NCBI GenBank assembly: GCA_020636315.1
Contig: JACJYA010000006.1
Span: forward strand, 62,001 to 126,000
DNA length: 64,000 nucleotides
Direction of reading: 5' to 3'
Source: Lewinellaceae bacterium
GTDB taxonomy: Bacteria > Bacteroidota > Bacteroidia > Chitinophagales > Saprospiraceae
Part shown: positions 49,247-58,404 of the stretch, in pieces
Position numbering within the stretch: the stretch's first letter is position 1
How the letters are laid out: each line of letters begins with the position of its first letter
Translations under genes and position numbers: made by a program
The notes under the pieces: generated by a model
Told to the model about the DNA's origin: nothing
Databases searched by the model: none
Seen by the model: the letters and a program-made list of their open reading frames with translations, nothing else

Positions 49247-50071
49247 ATGAAAAAAAAGCCACTTGTTTTGATAAAATACGGCGGAAATGCCATGTTGAGT
49301 GAACGTCTTAAGCAATCCGTCGTTCAAAATATTTGGAAGCTTCATTCAAAAGGGTACCGCATTGTACTCGTTCACGGGGGCGGCCCTTTCATTCAGAGAA
49401 TGCTGGAACTGGTAAAAATAGAATCGGAATTCATCGAAGGGCATCGGAAAACTTCTTCTGAAGCACTAAAATACATCGAGATGGCGCTGAAAGGAGAAGT
49501 GAACGGGAGCCTGGTGAACCTGTTAAACAAAACCGGGCTGAAAGCCATTGGCCTGTCGGGCAAAGACGGGCGTATGGTGCTCGCCCGCAAGCGCTATCAC
49601 CTGAAGAAGCAGAATGGCAAAGAAGTGCGGCTCGACCTCGGGCAGGTTGGCGATGTTGAACAGGTGGACACCTCTCTTCTGGATACCCTTCTGGAGGAGG
49701 GATACCTTCCGGTAGTCACCTGTATTGCATCTGACGAGGAGGGCGATGATTATAACATCAATGCCGATATGTTTGCCGGCAACCTGGCCGGCGCCCTTGG
49801 AGCCACCCATTATCTGGTCCTGACCGATGTAGATGGGTTGCTGGAAGATATCGATGACCCGTCCTCTGTCATTCGCAAATTGAACCTGAAAGAACTGGAT
49901 TCCCTGTATGGCTCTGTGATTAAGGGAGGAATGATACCCAAGCTGGAATCCTGTGAGCTGGCCCTCCGGCAGGGCGCCCGTTCCGCCCGCATCATCAACG
50001 GCACCAAACCGGAAGCCATTTTTGAAGCGGTAAACACCGAAAAAATAATCGGAACCGAAATATGCTTATAA
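49247..50071 (+). CDS. argB: acetylglutamate kinase
   Basis: A 274-residue amino-acid kinase. LIKYGGNAML at the N-terminus, LVHGGGPFIQRML, GHRKTSSEALKYIEMALKGEVNGSLVNLL, GLSGKDGRMV, NINADMFAGNLAGALGA and LTDVDGLLED follow the order of ArgB. It phosphorylates N-acetylglutamate in the ornithine pathway (cytoplasm). The HGGGPxI motif ends in a variant (FIQRM instead of the usual QIN). Starts 32 bp after the racemase and overlaps argD by ten bases. Confidence 0.88.
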   Translation: MKKKPLVLIKYGGNAMLSERLKQSVVQNIWKLHSKGYRIVLVHGGGPFIQRMLELVKIESEFIEGHRKTSSEALKYIEMALKGEVNGSLVNLLNKTGLKAIGLSGKDGRMVLARKRYHLKKQNGKEVRLDLGQVGDVEQVDTSLLDTLLEEGYLPVVTCIASDEEGDDYNINADMFAGNLAGALGATHYLVLTDVDGLLEDIDDPSSVIRKLNLKELDSLYGSVIKGGMIPKLESCELALRQGARSARIINGTKPEAIFEAVNTEKIIGTEICL

Positions 50072-51264
50072 AAGAAAGAACGACGAATGCGGCCTTGCAC
50101 GAGGTTGACCAACAGTATTACCTGCCCACTTTCAAACGCTTCCCCCTTGCCTTCCGCAAAGGAAAAGGTGCCCGCCTGTGGGATGTGGAAGGGCGTGAGT
50201 ACATCGATGCCCTGGCGGGGATCGCCGTGTGCAACCTGGGCCATTGCCACCCCAAAGTGGTGCAAGCCATTCAGGAACAGGCGGAGCGGCTGATGCACAT
50301 CTCCAATTTCTTCGTCAGCGAACCCCAGGTGATGCTGTCCAAAAAGCTGGTGGAAATTTCCGGCCTCGACCGGGTATTCTTTTCCAACAGCGGAGCGGAA
50401 TCCGTCGAAGGAGCCATCAAGATAGCCCGCAAATACGCCCACAGCAACGGGCGCGGCGGCGGCATCATTTCCATGAAAAATTCCTTTCACGGCCGAACTC
50501 TGGCCACTATCGCCACCGGTAAGGAACGGATGCAGCGCGGCTTCGGCCCCATGCCCTCCGGTTTTCACCGGGTCCCTTTCAACGATATTGAAGCAGTTCG
50601 GCAAACCGTGAGCGAAGATATAGCCGCAATAATCCTCGAACCGGTACAGGGCGAGGGAGGCATCAATGTTGCCAAACCCTGCTACCTGCGTGCGCTGAGG
50701 GAACTGTGTGACCGGGAAAACATCGTGCTCATCTTCGATGAGATCCAATGCGGAGTAGCGCGCACCGGAGAATTTTTTGCCAAGGACCACTACGAAGTGC
50801 AGCCCGATATTATGACCCTGGCCAAAGGGCTGGGCAATGGCCTGCCCGTCGGCGCCATTCTCAGCAACGAAAAAGTGAGCAGCACCATAGAATTCGGCGA
50901 TCACGGTACTACTTTCGGCGGCAACCCGATGGCCTGCGCGGCGGGCATGGCCACCCTGGAAGCCATTGAAGAAGAGGAACTGCTGCGCAAGACTACCCGT
51001 AAAGGCTTCTGGCTGAAGGAAATGCTGGAGGAAAAGATCGGCCGCCACCCTGCTCTGAAGCAGATCCGGGGGCTTGGATTAATGATCGGCGTGGAATTCG
51101 ATTTCGAGGCCAAACCCCTGGTCCTGAAAATGATGGAACATGGTGTTCTGGCCAACGCCACCGCCGGCAATGTGCTCCGGCTGGTGCCGCCGCTGGTGAT
51201 TAGCTTCGAGGAACTGGAACGCCTGGTGGAGGTGATCGCGCTGTCGTTGAAGGAAATTCATTGA
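50062..51264 (+). CDS. argD: acetylornithine aminotransferase
   Basis: A 400-residue class III aminotransferase. It shows YLPTFKRFPLAFRKGKGARLWDVEG, GHCHPKVVQAI, FFSNSGAESVEGAIK, SFHGRTLATIA, PVQGEGGI, LIFDEIQCGVARTGEFF and the PLP lysine in LAKGLGNGLPVGA. It converts acetylglutamate semialdehyde to acetylornithine. Other group members act on GABA or succinylornithine, but the operon with argB, argC and argJ supports the name. Its start overlaps the argB stop, so the two are translationally coupled. Confidence 0.9.
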   Translation: MLIKERTTNAALHEVDQQYYLPTFKRFPLAFRKGKGARLWDVEGREYIDALAGIAVCNLGHCHPKVVQAIQEQAERLMHISNFFVSEPQVMLSKKLVEISGLDRVFFSNSGAESVEGAIKIARKYAHSNGRGGGIISMKNSFHGRTLATIATGKERMQRGFGPMPSGFHRVPFNDIEAVRQTVSEDIAAIILEPVQGEGGINVAKPCYLRALRELCDRENIVLIFDEIQCGVARTGEFFAKDHYEVQPDIMTLAKGLGNGLPVGAILSNEKVSSTIEFGDHGTTFGGNPMACAAGMATLEAIEEEELLRKTTRKGFWLKEMLEEKIGRHPALKQIRGLGLMIGVEFDFEAKPLVLKMMEHGVLANATAGNVLRLVPPLVISFEELERLVEVIALSLKEIH

Positions 51265-51316
51265 TTTGAGAAGGTTCTTACAGTTTAGGAAACCGGAGGA
51301 GCCCGAAAAGAAAATT

Positions 51317-52351
51317 ATGATAAAAACAGGAATTGTCGGCGCTACCGGATATACCGGGTCAGAACTGGTGCGCCTGTTGTATAATCACCCGGAAGTTGAT
51401 ATCAGGATCATTACTTCAGAAAGCCGGAAGGGGGAACGCTTCTCCGATATCCATCCCCATTTCCAGGGGCTTGCGGATTACGAACTGCAATCCGCAGATA
51501 AGGTGCCGGAGGAGGATCTCGACGCCGTTTTTCTGGCGCTTCCCCATGGGGTTTCCATGGACTATGTAAAAAAGTTTGCCGGTACGGGCCTTCGGATGAT
51601 CGACCTTTCCGGAGACTTTCGCCTTTCTGCTCCCGATGTTTATGAATCCTGGTATGGCAAAGAACATACCTTCCCTCAAGGCTTCAAAAAGGCGGTATAT
51701 GGGTTGCCGGAACTGCATCGCGATGAGATCCGAAACTCCCGTCTGGTGGCAAATCCGGGTTGTTACCCAACCAGCGCTATTCTGGGGCTGGCGCCTCTGG
51801 TGAAGAACAATATCATCATCCCGGGACAGGTGGTAGTGGATTCCAAGTCGGGAGTGACCGGCGCGGGGGTAAAGGCCAAGCCGACGACCCACTATTCCAA
51901 TGTAAGTGATAATTTCAAAGCTTATGGCCTGAAACGCCACCGCCACACTATTGAGATCGAAGAACAATTATCCGGGCTTTCCTCCAACGGTACTATGCAG
52001 TTGCAGTTTACCCCCCACCTTTTGCCGGTGGACCGGGGCATTCTTTCGACCATTTATACGCAGCCAAGAGAAGGGGTAACGGAAAACCAACTGAAGGCCC
52101 TGTACGCCGATTTTTATAAAACCCACCCCTTCGTCCGGCTCCGGCCGGAGCCTCCGGCACTCAAGGATGTGCGGGGGTCCAATTTCTGCGACCTTTTCGT
52201 CACTTACGACGAGCGGACCAACCGGATCATTACTCTTGCCGTTATTGACAACCTCGTTAAAGGGGCGGCTGGCCAGGCTATGCAGAATATGAACCTGATG
52301 TTTGGCCTGGAAGAGGAAACGGGTTTTGTGGCGGTGCCGTTGAATCCGTAG
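51317..52351 (+). CDS. argC: N-acetyl-gamma-glutamyl-phosphate reductase
   Basis: The start MIKTGIVGATGYTGSELVRLL is chosen: the frame is open from a TTG at 51266, but those residues do not fit the family. The 344-residue protein has the NADP-binding GATGYTG, FLALPHG, the active-site ANPGCYPTSA with its Cys, SKSGVTGAG and HRHTIEIEE. It reduces acetylglutamyl phosphate to the semialdehyde. The next gene follows 77 bp later after a short repeat of TTTCTGGG/TTACTGGG units (52356-52388). Confidence 0.9.
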   Translation: MIKTGIVGATGYTGSELVRLLYNHPEVDIRIITSESRKGERFSDIHPHFQGLADYELQSADKVPEEDLDAVFLALPHGVSMDYVKKFAGTGLRMIDLSGDFRLSAPDVYESWYGKEHTFPQGFKKAVYGLPELHRDEIRNSRLVANPGCYPTSAILGLAPLVKNNIIIPGQVVVDSKSGVTGAGVKAKPTTHYSNVSDNFKAYGLKRHRHTIEIEEQLSGLSSNGTMQLQFTPHLLPVDRGILSTIYTQPREGVTENQLKALYADFYKTHPFVRLRPEPPALKDVRGSNFCDLFVTYDERTNRIITLAVIDNLVKGAAGQAMQNMNLMFGLEEETGFVAVPLNP

Positions 52352-52428
52352 AGATTTCTGGGTTTCTGGGTTACTGGGGTTACTGGAAGTGAAAACGAAA
52401 AATCCCTTTTGGGAAAAATTAAAATAAA

Positions 52429-53640
52429 ATGATAAAGAATCTGACCAATGTCCGGGGCATCCAGTGCTGGGGCGCCCACATCGGGATCAAATCAATGCGA
52501 AGAGACCTGGCGATCATCTATTCGGAAGTGCCAGCCAGTGCTGCCTGTACCTTTACTCAGAACAAGGTGGTTGCGGAGCCGGTAAAGGTATCCCGCGAGC
52601 ATGTAAAAAACGGCAGGGCACAGGCTATCGTCTGCAATGCAGGCAATGCGAATGCCTGCACCGGAGAGCAGGGGCGGCGAGGAGCGGAAGCCATGGTGGA
52701 GGCCATGTCCGAGTCTCTTGGAATTGACAAGGAACTGGTGCTGGTGGCTTCAACCGGGCTGATCGGCGAGCCTTTTCCCACCGAAGAAGTGGTGAACGGA
52801 ATAAAGGAAAATGTCGGTAAGATTTCCAACGACTCCAAAGCCGGCTCCTTTGCCGCCAATGCCATTCTGACCACCGATACCTTCGCCAAAGAAGGCTTTC
52901 TGGACTTTGAAATAGGTGGACAAACCATCAATATTGCCGGCATCGCCAAGGGTTCAGGAATGATCCACCCCAATATGGCGACTATGCTGAGCTTTATTGT
53001 CAGCGATATTGCCATCGAGCCTAAAGTGTTGCAAAAAGCTGTGAAAAAAAGTGTGGACCGTTCCTTCAATGTGATCACCGTTGACGGAGACACCTCTACC
53101 AATGATATGGTGGCGGTACTGTGCAACGGCCTGGCCGGCAATGATCCGATCGAATCGGAAGAAGATGAACGCTACCCGCTCTTTCAGCAAAAACTGGAAG
53201 AAATGATGATCCACCTGGCCAAGCTGATCGTCTCCGATGGGGAGGGGTCTTCGAAATTTATCGAATACAAAGTTACCGGTGCGCCGGATGAGAGCATTGC
53301 CCGGCAGCTTGTGCGCGCCATTTCCGATTCCTCTCTGGTCAAAACCGCCATGTTCGGGCGCGACCCCAACTGGGGGCGCATCATCTGTGCGGGAGGCAAC
53401 GCCGGAGTGCCCTTCGATTACACAACTGTTGACCTCTTTCTGGGGGATAATGAAAAACTGGTAAAGGTTTTGGATAAAGGTGTCCCTGCAAACTTTGACC
53501 GCAACAAGATCAAGCGGCTGCTCCGGGAGTCTCACCTTCGCATTCATCTGGATATGAACCAGGGCGAAGGCGAAAGCATCGGCTGGGGTACGGACCTGAC
53601 GACGGATTATGTGCTGTTCAATTCGGTATATACGACTTGA
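52429..53640 (+). CDS. argJ: glutamate N-acetyltransferase / ornithine acetyltransferase
   Basis: A 403-residue ArgJ. CNAGNANACTGEQG, LVASTGLIGEPFP, GIAKGSGMIHPNMATML with the Thr nucleophile for self-cleavage into two subunits, VDGDTSTNDMV, MFGRDPNWGRI and the terminal TTDYVLFNS region are all present. It moves the acetyl group from acetylornithine to glutamate, making ornithine and closing the cyclic pathway. Last gene of the run; no argF, argG or argH follows, so the product leaving the cluster is ornithine. Confidence 0.92.
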   Translation: MIKNLTNVRGIQCWGAHIGIKSMRRDLAIIYSEVPASAACTFTQNKVVAEPVKVSREHVKNGRAQAIVCNAGNANACTGEQGRRGAEAMVEAMSESLGIDKELVLVASTGLIGEPFPTEEVVNGIKENVGKISNDSKAGSFAANAILTTDTFAKEGFLDFEIGGQTINIAGIAKGSGMIHPNMATMLSFIVSDIAIEPKVLQKAVKKSVDRSFNVITVDGDTSTNDMVAVLCNGLAGNDPIESEEDERYPLFQQKLEEMMIHLAKLIVSDGEGSSKFIEYKVTGAPDESIARQLVRAISDSSLVKTAMFGRDPNWGRIICAGGNAGVPFDYTTVDLFLGDNEKLVKVLDKGVPANFDRNKIKRLLRESHLRIHLDMNQGEGESIGWGTDLTTDYVLFNSVYTT

Positions 53641-53841
53641 TGGGGTTGCTTTGGGAGCATGGCATTGAATGCAATATTTAATGGAATCATTCCAAAAATT
53701 AATTTTCCACAATTGGAATGAAATTAATTCAAAACCAGCCAAAAGTTAATTCAAAATTATCTCCGTCATATTTCTTGCCGCTTGGGAGAGCCACCCAAAG
53801 CCGCAGGGAGAGGTCCATTTGTAAAGATTTGGACTGGGTCA

Positions 53842-54273
53842 TTACGTTTTTATTACTTGTGTATTTGATAGTCTGTCATGAAGGCCATTTTTTGAAAATA
53901 AATAGTAAAAAATGTCTATTGGGATTAATCTTGATATTGTTCTTATAAAGATTGTTAAGAAAGTAATCCCACCTCCATCTCTATTAACAACTTTGGTTCT
54001 GGTTAAAAATTTTCCAAACGTTCTATGATGATAAAACTCCAATACAGAATAGTAGGCTAAATAGACTATAAAACCTAAAGATATACTGTATAAATAATTG
54101 ACTAAATACGAACTAAACCTAACAAAATAAAGGTCAAAAATATAGGCTACTGAAAAATATAGGGTTAACCACGCAACTGTATCAATAATAAAATTTATTA
54201 GTCGAATAATTGAGTGTACTGAACTACCAGAGAAATCGTTTTCATGCTCTTGTTTATTGATATGTTTCTTCAT
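53842..54273 (-). CDS. RDD family membrane protein
   Basis: A 143-residue protein with an RDD-domain pattern: IIRLINFIIDTVAWLTLYF at the N-terminus, a middle helix (YLYSISLGFIVYLAYYSVLEF), RTFGKFLTRTKVVNRDGG, then IFIRTISRLIPIDIFYYLF and the closing HDRLSNTQVIKT. The RDD domain (Arg-Asp-Asp) is found in small membrane proteins of unknown transport or stress roles. The gene is strongly AT-rich compared with its neighbours, suggesting recent acquisition. The plus-strand frame at 53718-53948 overlaps it and is rejected. Confidence 0.72.
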   Translation of the reverse strand: MKKHINKQEHENDFSGSSVHSIIRLINFIIDTVAWLTLYFSVAYIFDLYFVRFSSYLVNYLYSISLGFIVYLAYYSVLEFYHHRTFGKFLTRTKVVNRDGGGITFLTIFIRTISRLIPIDIFYYLFSKNGLHDRLSNTQVIKT

Positions 54274-54365
54274 TTATATAAACTTATTTTTTTTGACTTT
54301 TCTCCCCAAAGCACACTACTTTATGTCGGAAAGATTGTTCATTAATTTAATTGTGTTTTTATCAG

Positions 54366-54806
54366 TTACTTATCAGTATTCCCCATAAACTCGGCTAAAT
54401 GTTTCATATAGTAACTGCTAAATAAGAATTCTTCTCCAAATGCTGCAAATACCCACATTATTAAGAATAAAATAAAAAAACTGGCAAAATCTCCTCTTAT
54501 ATCATCTATCGAACTTAAATCAATTTCACCAAAATGGATTTCCAAAAATGGTTGAATACAGATGTCAACGATAATAAATATGATTATTGCAAGTAATAGA
54601 CCTTTTAGTATTGTACTTAAACTTATCTTTTTCCCAAATCCAAATTTTGCCCAATTCCAACCACTTTTCCATAACAGAAATAATGCTATAAAAAGACCAA
54701 AAAAATACCCAAAATTTCTATCTGCAATAGATAATATTGGTGCAACAATCATTACGATTATTACTATAAACGGTTTAGATAGAAATCTATATAATTTATT
54801 TATCAT
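54366..54806 (-). pseudogene. CPBP-type membrane protease fragment, 3'-truncated
   Basis: 146 residues with four hydrophobic helices, ending soon after AAFGEEFLFSSYYMKH. This equals the first CPBP (Abi/CAAX-processing-like) motif, EExxxR, but with Ser where Arg is expected; the second and third motifs (FxxxH and HxxxN) are missing because of the TAA at 54366-54368. The frame downstream has several more stops. It is AT-rich like the RDD gene. Whether it is a remnant or a short functional protein cannot be settled, but loss of two motifs points to decay. Confidence 0.6.
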
Positions 54807-54844
54807 TCGCTTTTTCGCTTTTTTTTATGCCACATAACGGTATT

Positions 54845-54889
54845 GTGCAAACAATGCGACACCGCTTAGGTGACCTAGCCGTTTTGCAC
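54845..54889. repeat. bulged hairpin at edge of AT-rich patch
   Basis: GTGCAAA (54845-54851) pairs with TTTGCAC (54883-54889), and TAGGT (54867-54871) pairs with ACCTA (54873-54877) within it; GC pairs and single bulges lie between. It lies between the CPBP remnant and the adenylate cyclase. It superficially resembles a cassette recombination site, but the core heptamers do not match attC. Confidence 0.4.
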
Positions 54890-54912
54890 TTTGTTCGTTG
54901 CCTCCTCATATT

Positions 54913-56103
54913 TTATTTTACGAAATACATATCCAATTCCCCTTTCCCCTTTGCGTGTATTTTCCCTCTATACTCAGTGGAAAATTCTTCTTTGATTAAA
55001 TCGTAGGTATATGCTGAGATATTGATCCTGCCGGCTTCTCCATTCGATTCGATTCTGCTTGCTGTATTTATGGTATCGCCAAAGATGTCATAGGCAAATT
55101 TTTTCTTTCCAATAACACCAGCGGAAATGGGGCCGGAATGGATGCCAATCCTCGCCGTCCATTTGATGGCGCTGATTTTATTTCTTTCATTTAAAAAGTC
55201 GATCATCTTTTTTCCTGCCCGAACGCAGCGCAGAGCGTGATCTTCCAAAGCTGTAGGCAGCCCGCAAGCTGCCAGATAAGCATCACCAACAGTTTGGATT
55301 TTCTCTACCCCTTCCGATTCCATAATGTCATCAAATTGACTAAAAATTTCGTTGAGTTCTGCTATCAACTTCTTTGTCGGTATCGAAGCGACTATATTGG
55401 TAAATCCTTTAAAATCAGAAAATATGATCGTCACCTCTTCAAAACGCGCTGGCTCCACACGTCCTGTTTCCCTTAATTCTCTGGCAACTTCCTCTGGAAG
55501 GATATTATACAATAATTGCTCGTTCAAAGCATTGGACATGAGTAGTTTTTCCTCTGTTTCTTCGTAGGTTTTTACGTTTGCATTTAATGCCGGTATAGAT
55601 GAAAGCGACAGGGCTACATTAAAAAAAAGCATCAAATTGAGAAGATTAACAGATAACTGAAATGTGGGAGGATAATAGCTGGTGTAAATTGTGGCTCCTA
55701 AAAACAACAGAAACATAAGAAACCCTACCACAAATTTATATTTTATAGAGCCTTTGACATTAACCTGAGCATTTAATCCCATAGGTATAAAATGAAATTG
55801 CATGCCACTTTTCCAACCTAAAATAACCATTGCTGCCCCGATAAAAATTACATGAACGAAGGCGGTCATACTGCTTGCCAGTTGGTATTTTCTCTGAGAG
55901 GCCCAATATAAAGCTGAAAGCATCAGCACACTAACGACAATTCCCAGTTCAGATAAAATTGGAATATCATTAGCGATAAAAAAAATAGTATGTAGGCCAA
56001 TCCAGATCGAAGGAATGATTGCCGTAAGGATATTGGTAGTATGGTAACGCTTTTTCCTTTCCTCCAAATCTGAAGGTACAATAAGGTCTATGATGGGTTT
56101 CAT
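54913..56103 (-). CDS. class III adenylate cyclase with six-helix membrane domain
   Basis: A 396-residue protein: N-terminal membrane part with about six helices (residues 25-185), a short linker helix LLYNILPEEVARELRETG, and a class III cyclase domain. It has the metal Asp in IIFSDFKGFT and the second in VGDAYLAACG, the adenine-selecting Lys and Asp (KIQTVGDA; FAYDIFGDT), and the transition-state Asn and Arg in TINTASR, so it should be active and make cAMP. The N-terminal half recalls the MASE-type sensors but is not assigned. It lies on the minus strand, 134 bp from uvrB. Confidence 0.88.
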   Translation of the reverse strand: MKPIIDLIVPSDLEERKKRYHTTNILTAIIPSIWIGLHTIFFIANDIPILSELGIVVSVLMLSALYWASQRKYQLASSMTAFVHVIFIGAAMVILGWKSGMQFHFIPMGLNAQVNVKGSIKYKFVVGFLMFLLFLGATIYTSYYPPTFQLSVNLLNLMLFFNVALSLSSIPALNANVKTYEETEEKLLMSNALNEQLLYNILPEEVARELRETGRVEPARFEEVTIIFSDFKGFTNIVASIPTKKLIAELNEIFSQFDDIMESEGVEKIQTVGDAYLAACGLPTALEDHALRCVRAGKKMIDFLNERNKISAIKWTARIGIHSGPISAGVIGKKKFAYDIFGDTINTASRIESNGEAGRINISAYTYDLIKEEFSTEYRGKIHAKGKGELDMYFVK

Positions 56104-56237
56104 TTTATCAACTTGTTTTCTTTCAATTTTCGTGGCATCGAACTATTACATTAAAGCATCCTCGTTTACACCAAATACAAAGTACATGTTCAATAACTCC
56201 TGGTGCATCTATATTCTCAATAGGCCCAGGCACAGCC

Positions 56238-58262
56238 CTACGCCACCTCCCTCAACTTCTTCTTCAGCGCAAACAACTCATCCCGATACTGCGCAGCGGA
56301 AATGAAGTCCAGTTCCTTTGCCGCCTTTTTCATCTTTTCTTCCGTTTCGGACAGCATCCTTTCGATCTGTTCCCGGCTGAGGTAGTCCAGGACCGGGTCA
56401 GCGGCCAGGCTGGGTTCGTCGGGCTCTACATAGGCGCGCTCTTTGGTGCCCCGGATATCCAGTATGGATTGTTTGCTGAGGATCTCTTCCCGGCTGCGGC
56501 GCACTGTTTCGGGTACGATGCCGTGTTCTTCATTATAAGCCATCTGGATGGCGCGCCGGCGGTTGGTTTCGTCAATGGTGTTCTGCATGGACTCAGTGAC
56601 CTTATCGGCGTAGAAGATGACCAATCCGTTGGCATTTCGGGCGGCCCGTCCGGCGGTCTGTGTCAGGGAACGGTTGTTGCGCAGGAACCCCTCCTTATCG
56701 GCATCCAGGATGGCGACAAGGGACACCTCGGGAAGGTCCAGCCCTTCCCGGAGCAGGTTGACGCCAACCAATACGTCGAATTCGCCCAGGCGCAGGTCCC
56801 GCAGGATCTCCACCCGTTCCAGGGTATCCACTTCAGAGTGGATGTAGCGCACTTTGATGTTCAGGCGTTGCAGGTATTTGGTCAGTTCTTCCGCCATGCG
56901 CTTGGTGAGGGTAGTGACCAGCGTGCGTTCTTCCCGTTCCATCCTCAATTTGATCTCCTCCATCAGGTCGTCGATCTGGTTGATGCTGGGCCGTACATCG
57001 ATGGGAGGGTCCAGCAAACCGGTCGGCCGGATGAGTTGCTCGACAATGACGCCGCCGGTCTGTTCCAGTTCGTAGTCGCCCGGAGTGGCGCTAACAAAGA
57101 CGGCCTGATTGACGAGGCTTTCGAATTCCGTAAAATTGAGCGGCCGGTTATCCATGGCGGAAGGGAGGCGGAAACCGAAGTTTACCAGGCTGAGCTTGCG
57201 CGCCCGGTCGCCACCGTACATGCCCCTTACCTGTGGCAGGGTCACGTGGCTTTCATCGATGATCATCAGGTAATCATCGGGGAAGTAGTCCAGCAGGCAG
57301 AATGGGCGGGTGCCGGGCTTGCGGCCATCGAAGAAGCGGGAGTAGTTCTCGACGCCGTTGCAGTAGCCAAGTTCCTTCATCATTTCCAGGTCGAAGGTGG
57401 TGCGTTCGCGGATGCGTTTGGCTTCCAGCAGGCGGCGTTCCCGTTCGAAGTATTTTTCCTGTTCGTAAAGTTCATCCTCGATATCGCGAATGATCTGATG
57501 GATGCGGTCTTTGGGTGCTACGTAGAGGTTTGCCGGGAAGATCGCAGCCGTTTCCATGCCTTCTATGCGCTTGCCGGTTTCGATCTCGATCCGCTCGATA
57601 CTTTCGATCTCATCGCCGAAGAAAGTCACCCGGTAGCCATAATCGACATACGGGAGGTTGATATCGACCGTATCTCCCCGGACGCGGAAAGTGGCGCGGC
57701 GGAAGTCCGTCTCCGTGCGGGAGTAGAGGCTGTCCACCAGGTTGTAGAGGAAGCTGTTCCGCGAGATAACCTGCCCCTGTTTGATGCGAATGATGCTGCT
57801 TTTGTAATCTTCCGGGTTGCCCATACCATAAATGCAGGAAACGGAAGCCACAATGATGATGTCTCTTCTTCCGGAAAGCAGGGAGGAGGTGGCCCGCAGG
57901 CGGAGCTTGTCCACCTCTTCGTTGATGGACAGGTCCTTTTCAATATAGGTATCAGTTACGGAGATGTAGGCTTCCGGTTGGTAATAGTCGTAGTAGGAAA
58001 CGAAGTATTCCACGGCATTATCGGGAAAAAAATCCTTGAACTCGCCGTACAGCTGGGCCGTCAGTGTTTTATTGTGAGTCAGAATGAGCGTGGGGCGGTT
58101 GAGCTCGGCAATGACATTGGCCATGGTGAAAGTCTTACCCGACCCGGTGACGCCGAGCAATACCTGTGCTTTATCACCGGCATTGACCCCCTGCACCAAT
58201 TGTTCGATAGCCTGAGGCTGGTCGCCGGTAGGGGTAAAAGGAGATTGCAGTTTAAAGGACAT
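56238..58262 (-). CDS. uvrB: excinuclease ABC subunit B
   Basis: A 674-residue UvrB: MSFKLQSPFTPTGDQPQAIEQL at the start, Walker A LGVTGSGKTFT, the beta-hairpin region YYDYYQPEAY, MIIDESHVTLPQ (DEAD-like motif), helicase motifs VNLLREGLDLPEVSLVAILD and QTAGRAARN, and the C-terminal UVR domain (LSETEEKMKKAAKELDFISAAQYRDEL). It acts with UvrA and UvrC in nucleotide excision repair. A single gene with a near-match promoter box 26 bp upstream of the start. Confidence 0.95.
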   Translation of the reverse strand: MSFKLQSPFTPTGDQPQAIEQLVQGVNAGDKAQVLLGVTGSGKTFTMANVIAELNRPTLILTHNKTLTAQLYGEFKDFFPDNAVEYFVSYYDYYQPEAYISVTDTYIEKDLSINEEVDKLRLRATSSLLSGRRDIIIVASVSCIYGMGNPEDYKSSIIRIKQGQVISRNSFLYNLVDSLYSRTETDFRRATFRVRGDTVDINLPYVDYGYRVTFFGDEIESIERIEIETGKRIEGMETAAIFPANLYVAPKDRIHQIIRDIEDELYEQEKYFERERRLLEAKRIRERTTFDLEMMKELGYCNGVENYSRFFDGRKPGTRPFCLLDYFPDDYLMIIDESHVTLPQVRGMYGGDRARKLSLVNFGFRLPSAMDNRPLNFTEFESLVNQAVFVSATPGDYELEQTGGVIVEQLIRPTGLLDPPIDVRPSINQIDDLMEEIKLRMEREERTLVTTLTKRMAEELTKYLQRLNIKVRYIHSEVDTLERVEILRDLRLGEFDVLVGVNLLREGLDLPEVSLVAILDADKEGFLRNNRSLTQTAGRAARNANGLVIFYADKVTESMQNTIDETNRRRAIQMAYNEEHGIVPETVRRSREEILSKQSILDIRGTKERAYVEPDEPSLAADPVLDYLSREQIERMLSETEEKMKKAAKELDFISAAQYRDELFALKKKLREVA

Positions 58263-58287
58263 AGAAAGCCTCCTGGTTTATGTTTCG

Positions 58288-58295
58288 TAAAGATA
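58288..58295 (-). promoter_or_regulatory. near-consensus -7 element for uvrB
   Basis: On the minus strand this reads TATCTTTA, one base off TAnnTTTG, placed 25 bp before the uvrB ATG, like the DoxX promoter box. Confidence 0.35.
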
Positions 58296-58354
58296 GCGAA
58301 AACGCCTAAAGGAAACGCCTGAGCAGGAGAGGTGGTTGAGGGGAATTAAGGAGG

Positions 58355-58404
58355 AATTGCTTTTTCCGGCCGTGCCCAAAGGGGTACGGCCGGAAAAAGC
58401 AATT
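58355..58404 (-). terminator. strong intrinsic-type hairpin after adenylate cyclase gene
   Basis: Arms 58355-58373 and 58386-58404 are perfect 19-bp complements (core GCTTTTTCCGGCCGT / ACGGCCGGAAAAAGC), extended by a wobble and three G-C pairs to a four-base AAAG loop. The base of the stem overlaps the cyclase stop codon. Within the stem, the arms carry AAAAA/TTTTT runs rather than a separate T-tail. Confidence 0.8.

Noticed and set aside
53718..53948. 76-codon plus-strand frame
   Set aside because: Overlaps the 3' end of the RDD gene on the other strand and has no family features.
54845..54889. integron attC-like recombination site
   Set aside because: The paired hairpin with bulges is attC-like in outline, but the outer heptamers do not fit RYYYAAC and GTTRRRY, and no integrase is near.
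56469..58322. 617-codon plus-strand open frame opposite uvrB
   Set aside because: Shadow of a strongly conserved UvrB frame; its product shows no motif.
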